Origin: CAYQLY01 sp964418605
Lineage (GTDB): Bacteria > Bacteroidota > Bacteroidia > Cytophagales > Cyclobacteriaceae
DNA: 64,000 bases
Reading direction: 5' to 3'
Assembly (NCBI GenBank): GCA_964418605.1
Contig: CAYQLY010000007.1
Location: 1-64,000, forward strand
Part shown: positions 49,646-58,122 of the stretch, piece after piece
How positions within the stretch are numbered: position 1 is the first letter of the stretch
Layout of the letters: every line of letters begins with the position of its first letter
Translations under genes and position numbers: made by a program
The notes under the pieces: model-generated
Seen by the model: the letters and a program-made list of their open reading frames with translations, nothing else
The model's database searches: none
Told to the model about the DNA's origin: nothing

Positions 49646-52423
49646 TTAGTGTGCCTCTAACCAGTTTTTTCCTACACCTACTTCTACTTCAAGTGGTACC
49701 TCCAGTGACCACGCTTTTTCCATTCGGTATTTAACTTCTTTTTTAAGAAGCTCTACCTCTTCTTCATGAACATCAAATACCAACTCATCATGTACCTGTA
49801 AAATCATTCTGGAACGAAGTTTTTTTTCAACTATCCATTGATGAATAGAGATCATAGCTAGCTTGATGATGTCTGCCGCGCTCCCTTGAATAGGGGCATT
49901 AATGGTATTTCGTTCTGCAAATCCGCGCATAGTCATATTTCTTGAGTTGATATCGCGTAGATAGCGTCTTCTTCCTAAAATTGTTTCAACATATTCTTTT
50001 TCACGAGCTGCAGCAATGGTTTTATCCATATAGGCTTTGATGGCTGGAAATTCTTGAAAGTAAGCGTCGATGATGGCTGCTGCTTCCTTACGTGGAATAG
50101 ATAAACGCTGAGCTAATCCAAAAGCAGATATGCCATAAATAATACCAAAGTTAGCTGTTTTAGCTCGTCGACGCATCTCATTTGTCACATCGGTAAGTTT
50201 GACTTTAAAAATTTTACTTGCTGTTTCTGTATGAATATCGCGCCCTTCTTTAAAAGCCTGTATCATTGTTTTATCTTTAGAAAAAGAGGCCATAATGCGC
50301 AACTCAATTTGAGAATAATCCGCGGAAAGGAGTACATGATATTTGTCGCGTGGGATAAATGCTTTGCGAATTTCACGTCCTCGCTCTGTGCGTATAGGTA
50401 TATTTTGAAGATTAGGATTGGTCGAACTTAGTCGGCCTGTGGCAGCCACTGCTTGGTTGTAGGATGTGTGTACTCGACCTGTAGTTGGATTGATAAGTTG
50501 GGGTAATGTATCAATGTATGTATTTTTTAGTTTTTGAAGTTCACGGTAATCTAAAATATCTTTTACAATAGAATGTTCATAAGCTAGCTTGCTGAGTATA
50601 TCTTCACCTGTAGCATATTGCCCTGTCTTGGTTTTTTTAGCATTAGGGTCTAATTTTAATTTTTCAAATAGAACCTCGCCCAATTGTTTAGGTGATGAAA
50701 TATTGAATTCGACTCCTGTTTGAGTGTATATTTTCTTTTCAAGATGATTAATTTCTTTTTCTAGTTCAATAGAGTAGTCTTTTAGAACAGGAGTATCAAT
50801 TCGTACGCCTTCCTTTTCCATAGTGGCTAAGACAGACACAAGCGGTATTTCTACTGTTTGAAATAATTTTTCAAGGTGATCTTTTTTTAGAATAGGTTCT
50901 AATGCCTGCTTGAGCTGAAGTGTGACATCCGCATCTTCTGCAGCATAGTCAGCAATTTTTTCTAAAGGCACGTCGCGCATAGTGCCTTGTGTAAGGCCTT
51001 TTTTCCCAATTAATGTTTCGATTGAGATCGGGATATAATTAAGATATGTTTCAGATAGAATATCCATATTATGTCGTGTTTCAGGATCAATCAAGTAATG
51101 TGCTAGCATGGTATCAAAAAACGATCCTTGAATATATATATCGTAGCGTTCGAGTATTAGTTGGTCATATTTAATATTTTGTCCAATTTTTACTATGTTT
51201 TTATTTTCTAGTATTTCCTTCCAATCGTGTAATACCTCTAGTGCTTTTTCTTTTTCAGCCGGGATCGGAATATAATAAGCTTCATGTGGATGATAACAGA
51301 CGGACAAACCTACAAGTTCTGCTGTCATCGGATCTAATCCTGTTGTTTCAGTATCAATACATATTTCATCCTGTATCCGTAAAAATTCCATTAATTTTTT
51401 TTGTAATACTGGTGTATTAATAATGTGGTAATGATGAGAAATACTTTTGATAGTATATTTTTTTTTATGTTCAACTTCTGGAATTTCTTTTTCTTCCGAT
51501 TCGGTGATGGAAGGTTGTGTTTTGGTAGCTGTTGTTGATCCATCTTCGCCGAACACTCTTTTTTTAATAGTTCTAAACTCTAGCTCATCAAATATTTTTT
51601 TTAATGAATCTGTTGGCCCCGTATATTTTAAATCATCTTGTTTAAATTCAATAGGTACATGAATATTAATGGTAGCGAGTTCTTTGGAAAGAAGCGCTTG
51701 ATTGGCAAACTCCTTGACTTTATCTTTTAGTTTTCCTTTTAATGAGTCTGCATTTTTAATAACTGTTTCAATAGTTCCAAACTCCTCAATAAGTTTAACA
51801 GCTGTTTTCGCGCCAACACCTGGAATACCTGGAATATTATCGACTGCATCGCCTTGTAAACCTAGTATATCAACAACTTGATTGATTTCTTTTATTTCCC
51901 ATTTTTTTAATACTTCTTTTACACCTAATACTTCCACATCGTTTCCCATAAAAGCAGGTTTGTATAAATAAATATGCTCTTCAACCAACTGAGAATAATC
52001 TTTGTCCGGTGTCATCATATATACCTCAAAGCCTTGGGCAGCTGCTTTTTTAGCAATCGTACCGACGACGTCATCTGCTTCATACCCATCTAAAAGAAGA
52101 ATGGGTATGCCAAATCCTTTAATAATTTGCATGACTTGAGGTATTGCTTGTGTAATATCTTCAGGTTGTTCTTGTCGATTAGCCTTATACTTTTCAAAAA
52201 CCTCGTGACGAAAAGTAGGTGCAGCAGTATCAAAGGCCACGCCGATATGTGTAGGCTTTTCTTTATAGATGATTTCAAGAAGGGAGTTGGTGAAGCCAAA
52301 AGCAGCGCCTGTATTTAGGCCTTTAGACGTGATGCGTGGATTCTTACTAAAAGCGAAATGTGCACGGTAAATGAGCGCCATGGCATCCAGTAGAAATAAC
52401 TTATTAGACGTGGTTTTTGACAT
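49646..52423 (-). CDS. polA: DNA polymerase I, 925 aa
   Basis: I take the start as the ATG at 52423 (MSKTTSNKLFLLDAMALIYR), since 11 residues upstream (from 52456) are unlike any PolA N-terminus. The 5'-3' exonuclease domain spans about 1-280 (LLDGYEADDVVGTIA; VDNIPGIPGVGAKTAVKLI). A 3'-5' exonuclease domain with apparently intact acidic residues follows (ICIDTETTGLDP; KIGQNIKYDQLIL; YAAEDADVTL). The family A polymerase has motifs LLSADYSQIELRIMASFS (A), RRRAKTANFGIIYG (B) and LQVHDELVFDV (C). It replaces RNA primers and repairs DNA. Intact proofreading residues are not universal in bacterial PolA. Confidence 0.97.
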   Translation of the reverse strand: MSKTTSNKLFLLDAMALIYRAHFAFSKNPRITSKGLNTGAAFGFTNSLLEIIYKEKPTHIGVAFDTAAPTFRHEVFEKYKANRQEQPEDITQAIPQVMQIIKGFGIPILLLDGYEADDVVGTIAKKAAAQGFEVYMMTPDKDYSQLVEEHIYLYKPAFMGNDVEVLGVKEVLKKWEIKEINQVVDILGLQGDAVDNIPGIPGVGAKTAVKLIEEFGTIETVIKNADSLKGKLKDKVKEFANQALLSKELATINIHVPIEFKQDDLKYTGPTDSLKKIFDELEFRTIKKRVFGEDGSTTATKTQPSITESEEKEIPEVEHKKKYTIKSISHHYHIINTPVLQKKLMEFLRIQDEICIDTETTGLDPMTAELVGLSVCYHPHEAYYIPIPAEKEKALEVLHDWKEILENKNIVKIGQNIKYDQLILERYDIYIQGSFFDTMLAHYLIDPETRHNMDILSETYLNYIPISIETLIGKKGLTQGTMRDVPLEKIADYAAEDADVTLQLKQALEPILKKDHLEKLFQTVEIPLVSVLATMEKEGVRIDTPVLKDYSIELEKEINHLEKKIYTQTGVEFNISSPKQLGEVLFEKLKLDPNAKKTKTGQYATGEDILSKLAYEHSIVKDILDYRELQKLKNTYIDTLPQLINPTTGRVHTSYNQAVAATGRLSSTNPNLQNIPIRTERGREIRKAFIPRDKYHVLLSADYSQIELRIMASFSKDKTMIQAFKEGRDIHTETASKIFKVKLTDVTNEMRRRAKTANFGIIYGISAFGLAQRLSIPRKEAAAIIDAYFQEFPAIKAYMDKTIAAAREKEYVETILGRRRYLRDINSRNMTMRGFAERNTINAPIQGSAADIIKLAMISIHQWIVEKKLRSRMILQVHDELVFDVHEEEVELLKKEVKYRMEKAWSLEVPLEVEVGVGKNWLEAH

Positions 52424-52579
52424 AAGTAATATGATTGTGAAGATGCTATAGTGCAATATATTAAAAAAAAATATATTGACTATTTTTTCTCCGCGTTAAA
52501 AAATTAAATTAACTGGATATTGCTTCTATATAATTTATGTATATTGACAGTCTAAAGTAATTATATAAAAATAAACGCC

Positions 52580-53023
52580 ATGAAAAACATCATTTTAAAT
52601 ATACTGGTATGTGCGAGCCTGCTGATTTCATGCAAAAATCGCTCTAAAAAAAACGAAGAGCATGCTGATGGTTTGCAGAGTGTATCTTGCTACATCTATC
52701 TGTCGCATGAAGATACTGTTTCTATGACTCTACACTTTTTAGGTGATGAGGTTACAGGAAATTTAAATTATACTATTTTTGAAAAAGATATAAACAAAGG
52801 TGCTCTAAGTGGACACATGAAAGGAGATACACTTTTTGCGACGTATCGTTTTATGTCTGAAGGAGAAAACTCTGAAAGACAAGTTGTATTTCTAAAAAAA
52901 GAAAATAAATGGATTGAGGGCAGTGGTGAAATTGATCCAAAGACAGGAATTAGTACCTTCGAAAATAAAAAATCTATCGTATTTGATGGATTTGTTTTGA
53001 CTCAAATGGAGTGTCCAAACTAG
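52580..53023 (+). CDS. hypothetical lipoprotein, 147 aa
   Basis: The N-terminus MKNIILNILVCASLLISC is a lipoprotein signal with lipobox LISC and Cys18. The mature domain of about 125 residues is beta-rich (VSCYIYLSHEDTVSMTLHFLG, GNLNYTIFEKDINKG) with a central GHMKGDTLFATYRFMSEGE segment, as in small lipocalin-like or META-type lipoproteins. No family is assigned. It lies 24 bases upstream of the VOC-protein gene, on the same strand, and is divergent from polA across 156 bases. Codon use is like the rest of the chromosome. Confidence 0.78.
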   Translation: MKNIILNILVCASLLISCKNRSKKNEEHADGLQSVSCYIYLSHEDTVSMTLHFLGDEVTGNLNYTIFEKDINKGALSGHMKGDTLFATYRFMSEGENSERQVVFLKKENKWIEGSGEIDPKTGISTFENKKSIVFDGFVLTQMECPN

Positions 53024-53047
53024 ATTAGTATTAAGAAAATAAAAAAT

Positions 53048-53518
53048 ATGCAAAAAATTACTACATTCTTAACATTCGACAATCAGGCAGAAGAAGCAAC
53101 TAATCTGTATGTTTCTGTTTTTAAAAACTCAAAAATCATCCATGTTAATCGCTATGGGGAAGGAGCCCCTGTTCCTAAAGGCACTGTGATGTCTGTTGTA
53201 TTTTCACTTGAAGGACAAGAATTTATAGCCCTTAATGGTGGTCCTTATTTTACTTTTTCTCAAGGCATTTCACTTTTTGTGAATTGTGAAACGCAAGAAG
53301 AAGTTGATGAATTATGGAATCGGCTTTCTGATGGAGGAGAAAAGCAACGTTGTGGCTGGCTTAAAGATAAGTTTGGGGTGTCCTGGCAGATTATTCCTTC
53401 TGCATTAGGAAAAATGCTGCAAGATAAAGATCCGGAAAAATCAAAAAAAGTGATGATGGCTATGTTGCAAATGGATAAAATTGATATTGCTTTATTAGAA
53501 AAAGCCTATTCAAATTAA
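53048..53518 (+). CDS. VOC-fold protein (PhnB / 3-demethylubiquinone methyltransferase-like), 156 aa
   Basis: It begins MQKITTFLTFDNQAEEATNL and contains KIIHVNRYGEGAP, SVVFSLEGQEFIALNGGPYF and the family segment GWLKDKFGVSWQIIPSALG (GWxxDxFGxxWQ), which defines the PhnB-like glyoxalase/bleomycin superfamily subgroup. The substrate is unknown; some relatives are annotated as glyoxalases, but there is no direct evidence. Length (150-160) is usual. It is preceded by the lipoprotein gene and followed, after 149 bases, by the second RiPP precursor gene. The gap contains the latter's promoter. Confidence 0.88.
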   Translation: MQKITTFLTFDNQAEEATNLYVSVFKNSKIIHVNRYGEGAPVPKGTVMSVVFSLEGQEFIALNGGPYFTFSQGISLFVNCETQEEVDELWNRLSDGGEKQRCGWLKDKFGVSWQIIPSALGKMLQDKDPEKSKKVMMAMLQMDKIDIALLEKAYSN

Positions 53519-53563
53519 AGTACTTTGTAATGATAAAAAATACTTCAAAAAATTAATTTTAAT

Positions 53564-53595
53564 TTTGTTTTTTTTTTTTAAAATGTATATTTTTG
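53564..53595 (+). promoter_or_regulatory. predicted promoter of the 54-aa RiPP precursor gene
   Basis: TTTG (53564-53567), 20 bases, TATTTTTG (53588-53595): a good match to the Bacteroidota consensus. The start codon is 73 bases past the -7 box, giving a leader of roughly 65 bases. Confidence 0.7.
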
Positions 53596-53667
53596 TTGCA
53601 TAGGCGGATGCCGAAAAGCCTTAGAATAGAGTAGGTTTAACCTTTTATTTTAGTTAGTTTAATACGT

Positions 53668-53832
53668 ATGAAGAAAAATGTAAAAACATTAACCCTGAAC
53701 AAGCAAACAATTGCTGAGCTGGATTCAAAAAAGATACTAGGAGGCTTGCCTAGGCCAAGTAAGAAAAGCGAATGTCACGAGTGTCAGACTACCACCATAA
53801 GTGTGTGTCCAGAAGGCACTCGCTATTATTAA
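53668..53832 (+). CDS. lanthipeptide-like RiPP precursor peptide, 54 aa
   Basis: The leader MKKNVKTLTLNKQTIAELDS is followed by KKILGG and a short core. The LTLNKQTIAEL element and GG site match the Bacteroidota class I lanthipeptide-type leader. The core has three Cys with Ser/Thr (SECHECQTTTISVCPEGT) and ends RYY. It shares leader and S-x-C-H-x-C...C-P core with the 59-aa peptide at 41369-41548. It has a promoter at 53564-53595 and a strong terminator just after its stop. No modification, protease or transport gene is near. Ser/Thr dehydration and Cys ring formation are inferred from the family, not shown. Confidence 0.75.
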   Translation: MKKNVKTLTLNKQTIAELDSKKILGGLPRPSKKSECHECQTTTISVCPEGTRYY

Positions 53833-53862
53833 AAAAGCGAATCATAATTGATTCGCTTTTTT
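53831..53862. terminator. bidirectional terminator between RiPP gene and sdhB
   Basis: The stem AAAAAAGCGAATCA/TGATTCGCTTTTTT (53831-53844 with 53849-53862, loop TAAT) is 14 bp and carries its A- and T-runs on both sides. It serves the peptide gene (+) and sdhB (minus, stop 53885). Confidence 0.9.
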
Positions 53863-53884
53863 AATGAGGTGTTAAGTATGTATT

Positions 53885-54634
53885 TTAAATGTGATCAGAA
53901 GTAAGCTTAGCTTTCAAATAATCACGATTCATCCGTGCAATATTGACCAATGAAATTTGTTTAGGGCATTCTGCCGCGCAGGCTCCGGTATTTGTACATG
54001 CGCCGAATCCTTCTTCATCCATTTGAGCTACCATTTTTTCCACTCGTATTTCTTTTTCCGCTTGTCCTTGTGGAAGAAGAGCCAGTTGAGAAATTTTAGC
54101 AGATACAAATAGCATAGCTGATGCATTTTTACAAGCGGCTACACAAGCTCCACAGCCGATACAGCTAGCCGAATCCATGGCTTCATCAGCAATTTCTTTT
54201 GGAATTAGTATTTCATTCGCATCTGGTGCGTTGCCTGTATTTACAGAAATGTATCCACCAGCTTGAATAATTCGGTCAAAGGCACTGCGATCTACTACTA
54301 AATCTTTGACTACTGGGAATGCATGCGCACGCCATGGCTCGATATAAATTGTATCGCCATCATTGAAGCTACGCATATGCAGTTGGCAGGTTGTTGTTTG
54401 TTTAGGTCCATGTGGACGTCCATTAATGACTAAACTGCACGCGCCACAAATACCTTCTCTGCAATCATGATCAAAAGCAATAGGGTCTTCTCCTTTTTTA
54501 ATCAGTTGTTCATTTAGAATGTCTAGCATTTCAAGAAAAGACATGTCAGGTGAAACATCTTTTACATCGTATTCTACGAATTTTCCTTTTGCATCAGCTG
54601 CAGGTTGTCGCCAAACTTTTACTCGTATAGTCAT
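53885..54634 (-). CDS. sdhB: succinate dehydrogenase / fumarate reductase iron-sulfur subunit, 249 aa
   Basis: The [2Fe-2S] cluster ligands are in CREGICGACSLVINGRP (C58, C63, C66, with a fourth Cys further on in TTTCQLHM). The [4Fe-4S]/[3Fe-4S] ligands are in SCIGCGACVAACKN and CTNTGACAAECPK. It passes electrons from SdhA to the membrane quinone site. Length is typical for the Bacteroidota type-B enzyme. It is separated from sdhA by an unrelated exported-protein gene, an unusual break in the operon. The operon is sdhC-sdhA-(206 aa)-sdhB on the minus strand. Confidence 0.96.
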   Translation of the reverse strand: MTIRVKVWRQPAADAKGKFVEYDVKDVSPDMSFLEMLDILNEQLIKKGEDPIAFDHDCREGICGACSLVINGRPHGPKQTTTCQLHMRSFNDGDTIYIEPWRAHAFPVVKDLVVDRSAFDRIIQAGGYISVNTGNAPDANEILIPKEIADEAMDSASCIGCGACVAACKNASAMLFVSAKISQLALLPQGQAEKEIRVEKMVAQMDEEGFGACTNTGACAAECPKQISLVNIARMNRDYLKAKLTSDHI

Positions 54635-54658
54635 AATTACGTTATTCAGATTTTAGTA

Positions 54659-55279
54659 TTAAAAGCCGTATATCCAAGCCTCAATTTTTGTTTGTTTATT
54701 GTTTATATTGCCAATGCGTGGCATACTAACCCCATATTTGTTAGATGTTTTATTGCTAATTGTTTGATCGGTTGCGTTTGTCACGCTGTTTGCGCCGGAA
54801 GAGGAACTGTTATTTTCCTTTTTTTCCACGATATATACAATATATCCCCCCATTTTAGCAGCTTCTTGCCGTAATTTTTTAGTTGCTTTTTTGTCTGAAG
54901 ATGATGCACTATGTAGGGAAAATCCTTTTGTGCCTTCTGTTGTTTCTCCTTTTTTTACCATTCCTTCCACATCATCTTTATCTTGAGTAATCATTACTTT
55001 TTCCCAATCCTCCTCACCTTTAATTACTAATGCTTCACTTAGTTTTTCTTTTCGCCCACTTTTATGTGTAATTTCTTGAATCATGCGTTTGCTTATGCGG
55101 TAGGTTTCATTTTCGCCGGGATATTTAAAGGAAACCATTTTTTGATCTGTTGCGGTGATTTCTACCTCTATTTCTTCACCATTTAATTTTTTAATTTTAT
55201 CTAATTTCGATTGAGCAAGCAATGAGGTGCCTGCGGTAACTAGAAAAAATAAAAATACATTTTTTGCGATTTTTATCAT
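54659..55279 (-). CDS. exported protein of unknown function between sdhA and sdhB, 206 aa
   Basis: A signal peptide (MIKIAKNVFLFFLVTAGTSLLAQ) precedes a small beta domain (about 24-75: KLNGEEIEVEITATDQKMVSF, in part, then PGENETYRISKRMIQEI), where strand-rich sequence with YRI/MI features resembles secreted Bacteroidota proteins that set a level for a structural gene. Then comes a charged helix (about 80-140) and a Ser/Asn-rich linker (NNSSSSGANSVTNATD). The C-terminus ends EAWIYGF. No family is recognised. It lies between sdhA (26-base gap) and sdhB (24-base gap) on the same strand, so it is probably cotranscribed with them, but a role in the complex is not shown. Confidence 0.8.
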   Translation of the reverse strand: MIKIAKNVFLFFLVTAGTSLLAQSKLDKIKKLNGEEIEVEITATDQKMVSFKYPGENETYRISKRMIQEITHKSGRKEKLSEALVIKGEEDWEKVMITQDKDDVEGMVKKGETTEGTKGFSLHSASSSDKKATKKLRQEAAKMGGYIVYIVEKKENNSSSSGANSVTNATDQTISNKTSNKYGVSMPRIGNINNKQTKIEAWIYGF

Positions 55280-55305
55280 AGCTTTAAAAATTTAAGGTTA
55301 AAAGA

Positions 55306-57219
55306 TTATTTATAGCTTCGTTGTGTTAATTTAACATTTTCAAATGTAAGATTTTCTTTATGAAGAACCTCGGATTGATTATCTCCTTTGTATTCCCAAG
55401 CTGCCACATAAGAGAAATTTGCATCATCGCGTTTAGCTTCGCCTTCTTCTGTTTGATACTCTTCTCTAAAATGCCCTCCACAAGATTCATTACGATGAAA
55501 TGCGTCATCAATCATAAGCTCACCCAACTCTAAAAAGTCTGCTACACGACCTGCTTTTTCTAGGCTTTGGTTTAATTCTTCATTAGCGCCAAGTATGTTT
55601 ACATTTTTCCAAAACTCGTCACGCAGTTGTTTTACTTTTTCTTTTGCTTTTTTAAGGCCCTCAGATGTTCGCGACATCCCACAAAAATCCCACATCACCT
55701 TTCCTAACTCACGGTGAAATTCATCTACTGTTTTAGTGCCTTTTATAGACAGTAGCTTATTTATTCTTTCCTGAATCGCTTTTTCTGCTTCTTTGAAAGC
55801 AGGGTGGTCAGTTGAGATTTTTTCAGAAGACATGCCAGCCAAATAATCGCCAATTGTATAAGGAATGACAAAGTACCCATCAGCTAATCCTTGCATTAAA
55901 GCACTTGCACCTAATCTATTAGCACCGTGATCGGAGAAATTAGCCTCACCCAAAGCATAACACCCAGGAATGGTAGTCATTAAATTATAGTCAACCCATA
56001 ATCCGCCCATCGTGTAGTGAACAGCTGGATAGATTCTCATGGGTGTTTGGTAAGGATTTTCGCCAGTAATTTGTTCATACATATCAAACAAATTTCCATA
56101 TTTTGATTCGATGACTTTTTTTCCATCACGCTTGATGGCATCTGCAAAATCAAGATAAACAGCTAAGCCTGATGTTCCTACACCTCTTCCTTCGTCACAA
56201 ACATATTTTGCATTACGTGAAGCCACATCGCGAGGTACTAAGTTTCCAAATGAAGGATATCTTCTTTCTAAGAAATAATCACGTTCGTTTTCAGGAATAT
56301 CTTGAGGTTTTCGTTTATCACCTTTTGCTTTAGGAACCCACACACGTCCATCATTTCGGAGCGATTCGGACATGAGTGTTAATTTAGATTGATGTTCTCC
56401 AGAAACAGGAATACATGTTGGATGAATTTGCGTAAAGCATGGATTTCCGAATAGAGCCCCTTTTTTATGAGCACGCCAGATGGCTGTTACATTTGATCCT
56501 TTTGCATTGGTAGATAAATAAAAGACGTTGCCATAGCCACCAGTGCATAATAGTACAGCATGAGCACTATGGGATTCTATTTTTCCACTGACTAAATCAC
56601 GTGTAATAATGCCTCGTGCTTTTCCATCAATAACGACTAAGTCTAGCATCTCATGGCGGTTATACATTTTAACTTTACCTGTTGCAATTTGTCTACTCAT
56701 AGCACTATAGGCACCGAGTAATAATTGCTGACCAGTTTGTCCTTTAGCATAAAAAGTACGTGACACTTGTGCACCTCCAAACGATCGGTTAGTCAATGTT
56801 CCACCATATTCACGTGCAAATGGAACACCTTGAGCTACACATTGATCGATGATATTTACACTAACCTCTGCTAGTCGGTACACATTTCCTTCTCTGGCTC
56901 TATAGTCTCCACCTTTGATGGTGTCATAAAATAATCGATAGACACTATCGCCATCGTTTTGATAATTTTTGGCGGCATTAATTCCACCTTGAGCAGCAAT
57001 GCTATGTGCCCGGCGTGGACTGTCTTGAAAACAAAATGCTTTGACATTATATCCTAGCTCGGCTAAAGAAGCTGCTGCTGAAGCACCTGCCAATCCTGTA
57101 CCTACGATAATAATATCGTACTTACGTTTGTTAGCCGGATTAACTAACTTCACATTAAACTTATGCTTAGTCCATTTTTCTGTTAATGATCCGTCTGGGA
57201 TTTTAGAGTCAAGTTGCAT
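55306..57219 (-). CDS. sdhA: succinate dehydrogenase / fumarate reductase flavoprotein subunit, 637 aa
   Basis: The FAD-binding Rossmann motif DIIIVGTGLAGASAAASLAEL (in part) is near residue 35, followed by HSIAAQGGINAAKNYQNDGDS (in part), the motif around the covalently flavinylated His. The substrate-site region contains HPTCIPVSGEHQSKLTLMSESLRNDGR (in part), and the C-terminal helical domain is complete. It oxidises succinate or reduces fumarate at the cytoplasmic face. Length (637) fits the Bacteroidota/epsilon-type enzyme. It is 45 bases downstream of sdhC and has the extra exported gene after it. Confidence 0.97.
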   Translation of the reverse strand: MQLDSKIPDGSLTEKWTKHKFNVKLVNPANKRKYDIIIVGTGLAGASAAASLAELGYNVKAFCFQDSPRRAHSIAAQGGINAAKNYQNDGDSVYRLFYDTIKGGDYRAREGNVYRLAEVSVNIIDQCVAQGVPFAREYGGTLTNRSFGGAQVSRTFYAKGQTGQQLLLGAYSAMSRQIATGKVKMYNRHEMLDLVVIDGKARGIITRDLVSGKIESHSAHAVLLCTGGYGNVFYLSTNAKGSNVTAIWRAHKKGALFGNPCFTQIHPTCIPVSGEHQSKLTLMSESLRNDGRVWVPKAKGDKRKPQDIPENERDYFLERRYPSFGNLVPRDVASRNAKYVCDEGRGVGTSGLAVYLDFADAIKRDGKKVIESKYGNLFDMYEQITGENPYQTPMRIYPAVHYTMGGLWVDYNLMTTIPGCYALGEANFSDHGANRLGASALMQGLADGYFVIPYTIGDYLAGMSSEKISTDHPAFKEAEKAIQERINKLLSIKGTKTVDEFHRELGKVMWDFCGMSRTSEGLKKAKEKVKQLRDEFWKNVNILGANEELNQSLEKAGRVADFLELGELMIDDAFHRNESCGGHFREEYQTEEGEAKRDDANFSYVAAWEYKGDNQSEVLHKENLTFENVKLTQRSYK

Positions 57220-57264
57220 GGTCGTAAAATTACTTTAGTATTATTTTTTTTGTTTACTTAGTGT

Positions 57265-57954
57265 TTAATTCATCACCTCCATAAAATAAATATAAATAGG
57301 AATGCTCGCAAAAGCAGCAGGAACAATGAGCGAAAATAATAGTCCTATTTTTTTAATGAAAGGAGTATATTTTTTATGATTTAATCCCAGTGTTTGAAAT
57401 GCACTCGCAAATCCATGAGACAGATGAAATGCTAATGTAATCATGCAAACAGTATAAAGAACAACCCAATACCATTTTGTAAATACAGCTATGGTTACAG
57501 TATATAAGTCTTTAAGTTGAATGCCATTATAAGAAACCATAGGTACGTCACCGAAACGGTATTTATACCAGATGCCTTGAAGATGAATGACTAAAAAAAT
57601 CAAAATACATGTTCCGAGAATACCCATATTTCGGGATGCCCAACGACTTGTAGCTTGGCTTCCATTGGTAGCATATCCAATTGGACGGGCACGTTTATTA
57701 TATATAGTAATGAGTATGGAATAGATAATATGAACTAAAATACTGATATAGGTTGTATACGAAAGAATTTTAATCAGTGGGTTAGTACTCATAAATTCGC
57801 CATATTTATTGAAAGCTTCGCCTCCGTCCCTAATGTAAAGCTGGAGATTTCCTGCTAGGTGGCCTATTAAAAATATGATAAGAAATAATCCTGAAAGAGA
57901 CATGATTACTTTTTTACCTAATGTGCTTGAAAGTGTTTTTTGTAACCAATTCAT
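57265..57954 (-). CDS. sdhC: succinate dehydrogenase cytochrome b subunit (type B, single subunit), 229 aa
   Basis: Five hydrophobic spans are visible (about 17-38, 63-85, 108-128, 155-178, 200-222). Conserved His for two haem b groups are in LIGHLAGNLQLY, ISILVHIIYS, FLVIHLQGIW and LAFHLSHGFAS. This is the type-B architecture, with one membrane protein and no separate sdhD. It anchors SdhAB and reduces menaquinone. The promoter lies directly upstream (57982-58012). It is the first gene of sdhC-sdhA-(206 aa)-sdhB. Confidence 0.95.
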   Translation of the reverse strand: MNWLQKTLSSTLGKKVIMSLSGLFLIIFLIGHLAGNLQLYIRDGGEAFNKYGEFMSTNPLIKILSYTTYISILVHIIYSILITIYNKRARPIGYATNGSQATSRWASRNMGILGTCILIFLVIHLQGIWYKYRFGDVPMVSYNGIQLKDLYTVTIAVFTKWYWVVLYTVCMITLAFHLSHGFASAFQTLGLNHKKYTPFIKKIGLLFSLIVPAAFASIPIYIYFMEVMN

Positions 57955-57981
57955 TGTGTATAACTATACTAGTAAGTGAGG

Positions 57982-58012
57982 CAAAGTTACTCTTCTAAAT
58001 GTAATAAAACAA
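57982..58012 (-). promoter_or_regulatory. predicted promoter of the sdh operon
   Basis: On the minus strand: TTG (58012-58010), 20 bases, TAACTTTG (57989-57982), an exact Bacteroidota consensus. The -7 box is 27 bases from the sdhC start codon. Confidence 0.8.
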
Positions 58013-58122
58013 TGAAAAAATAAATTATTGCGTGGAAATTCGTATTTTTCTATTCTAAAATATATTTTTTTAACGTAATAAAATTAAGAGCTTTTTTGTT
58101 TATTTACAGGGGTCAAAATAAA

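Noticed and set aside
52424..52456. Eleven extra residues at the start of polA
   Set aside because: The upstream codons do not match any known PolA N-terminus, and a good ATG sits right before the conserved LFLLDAMALIYR segment.
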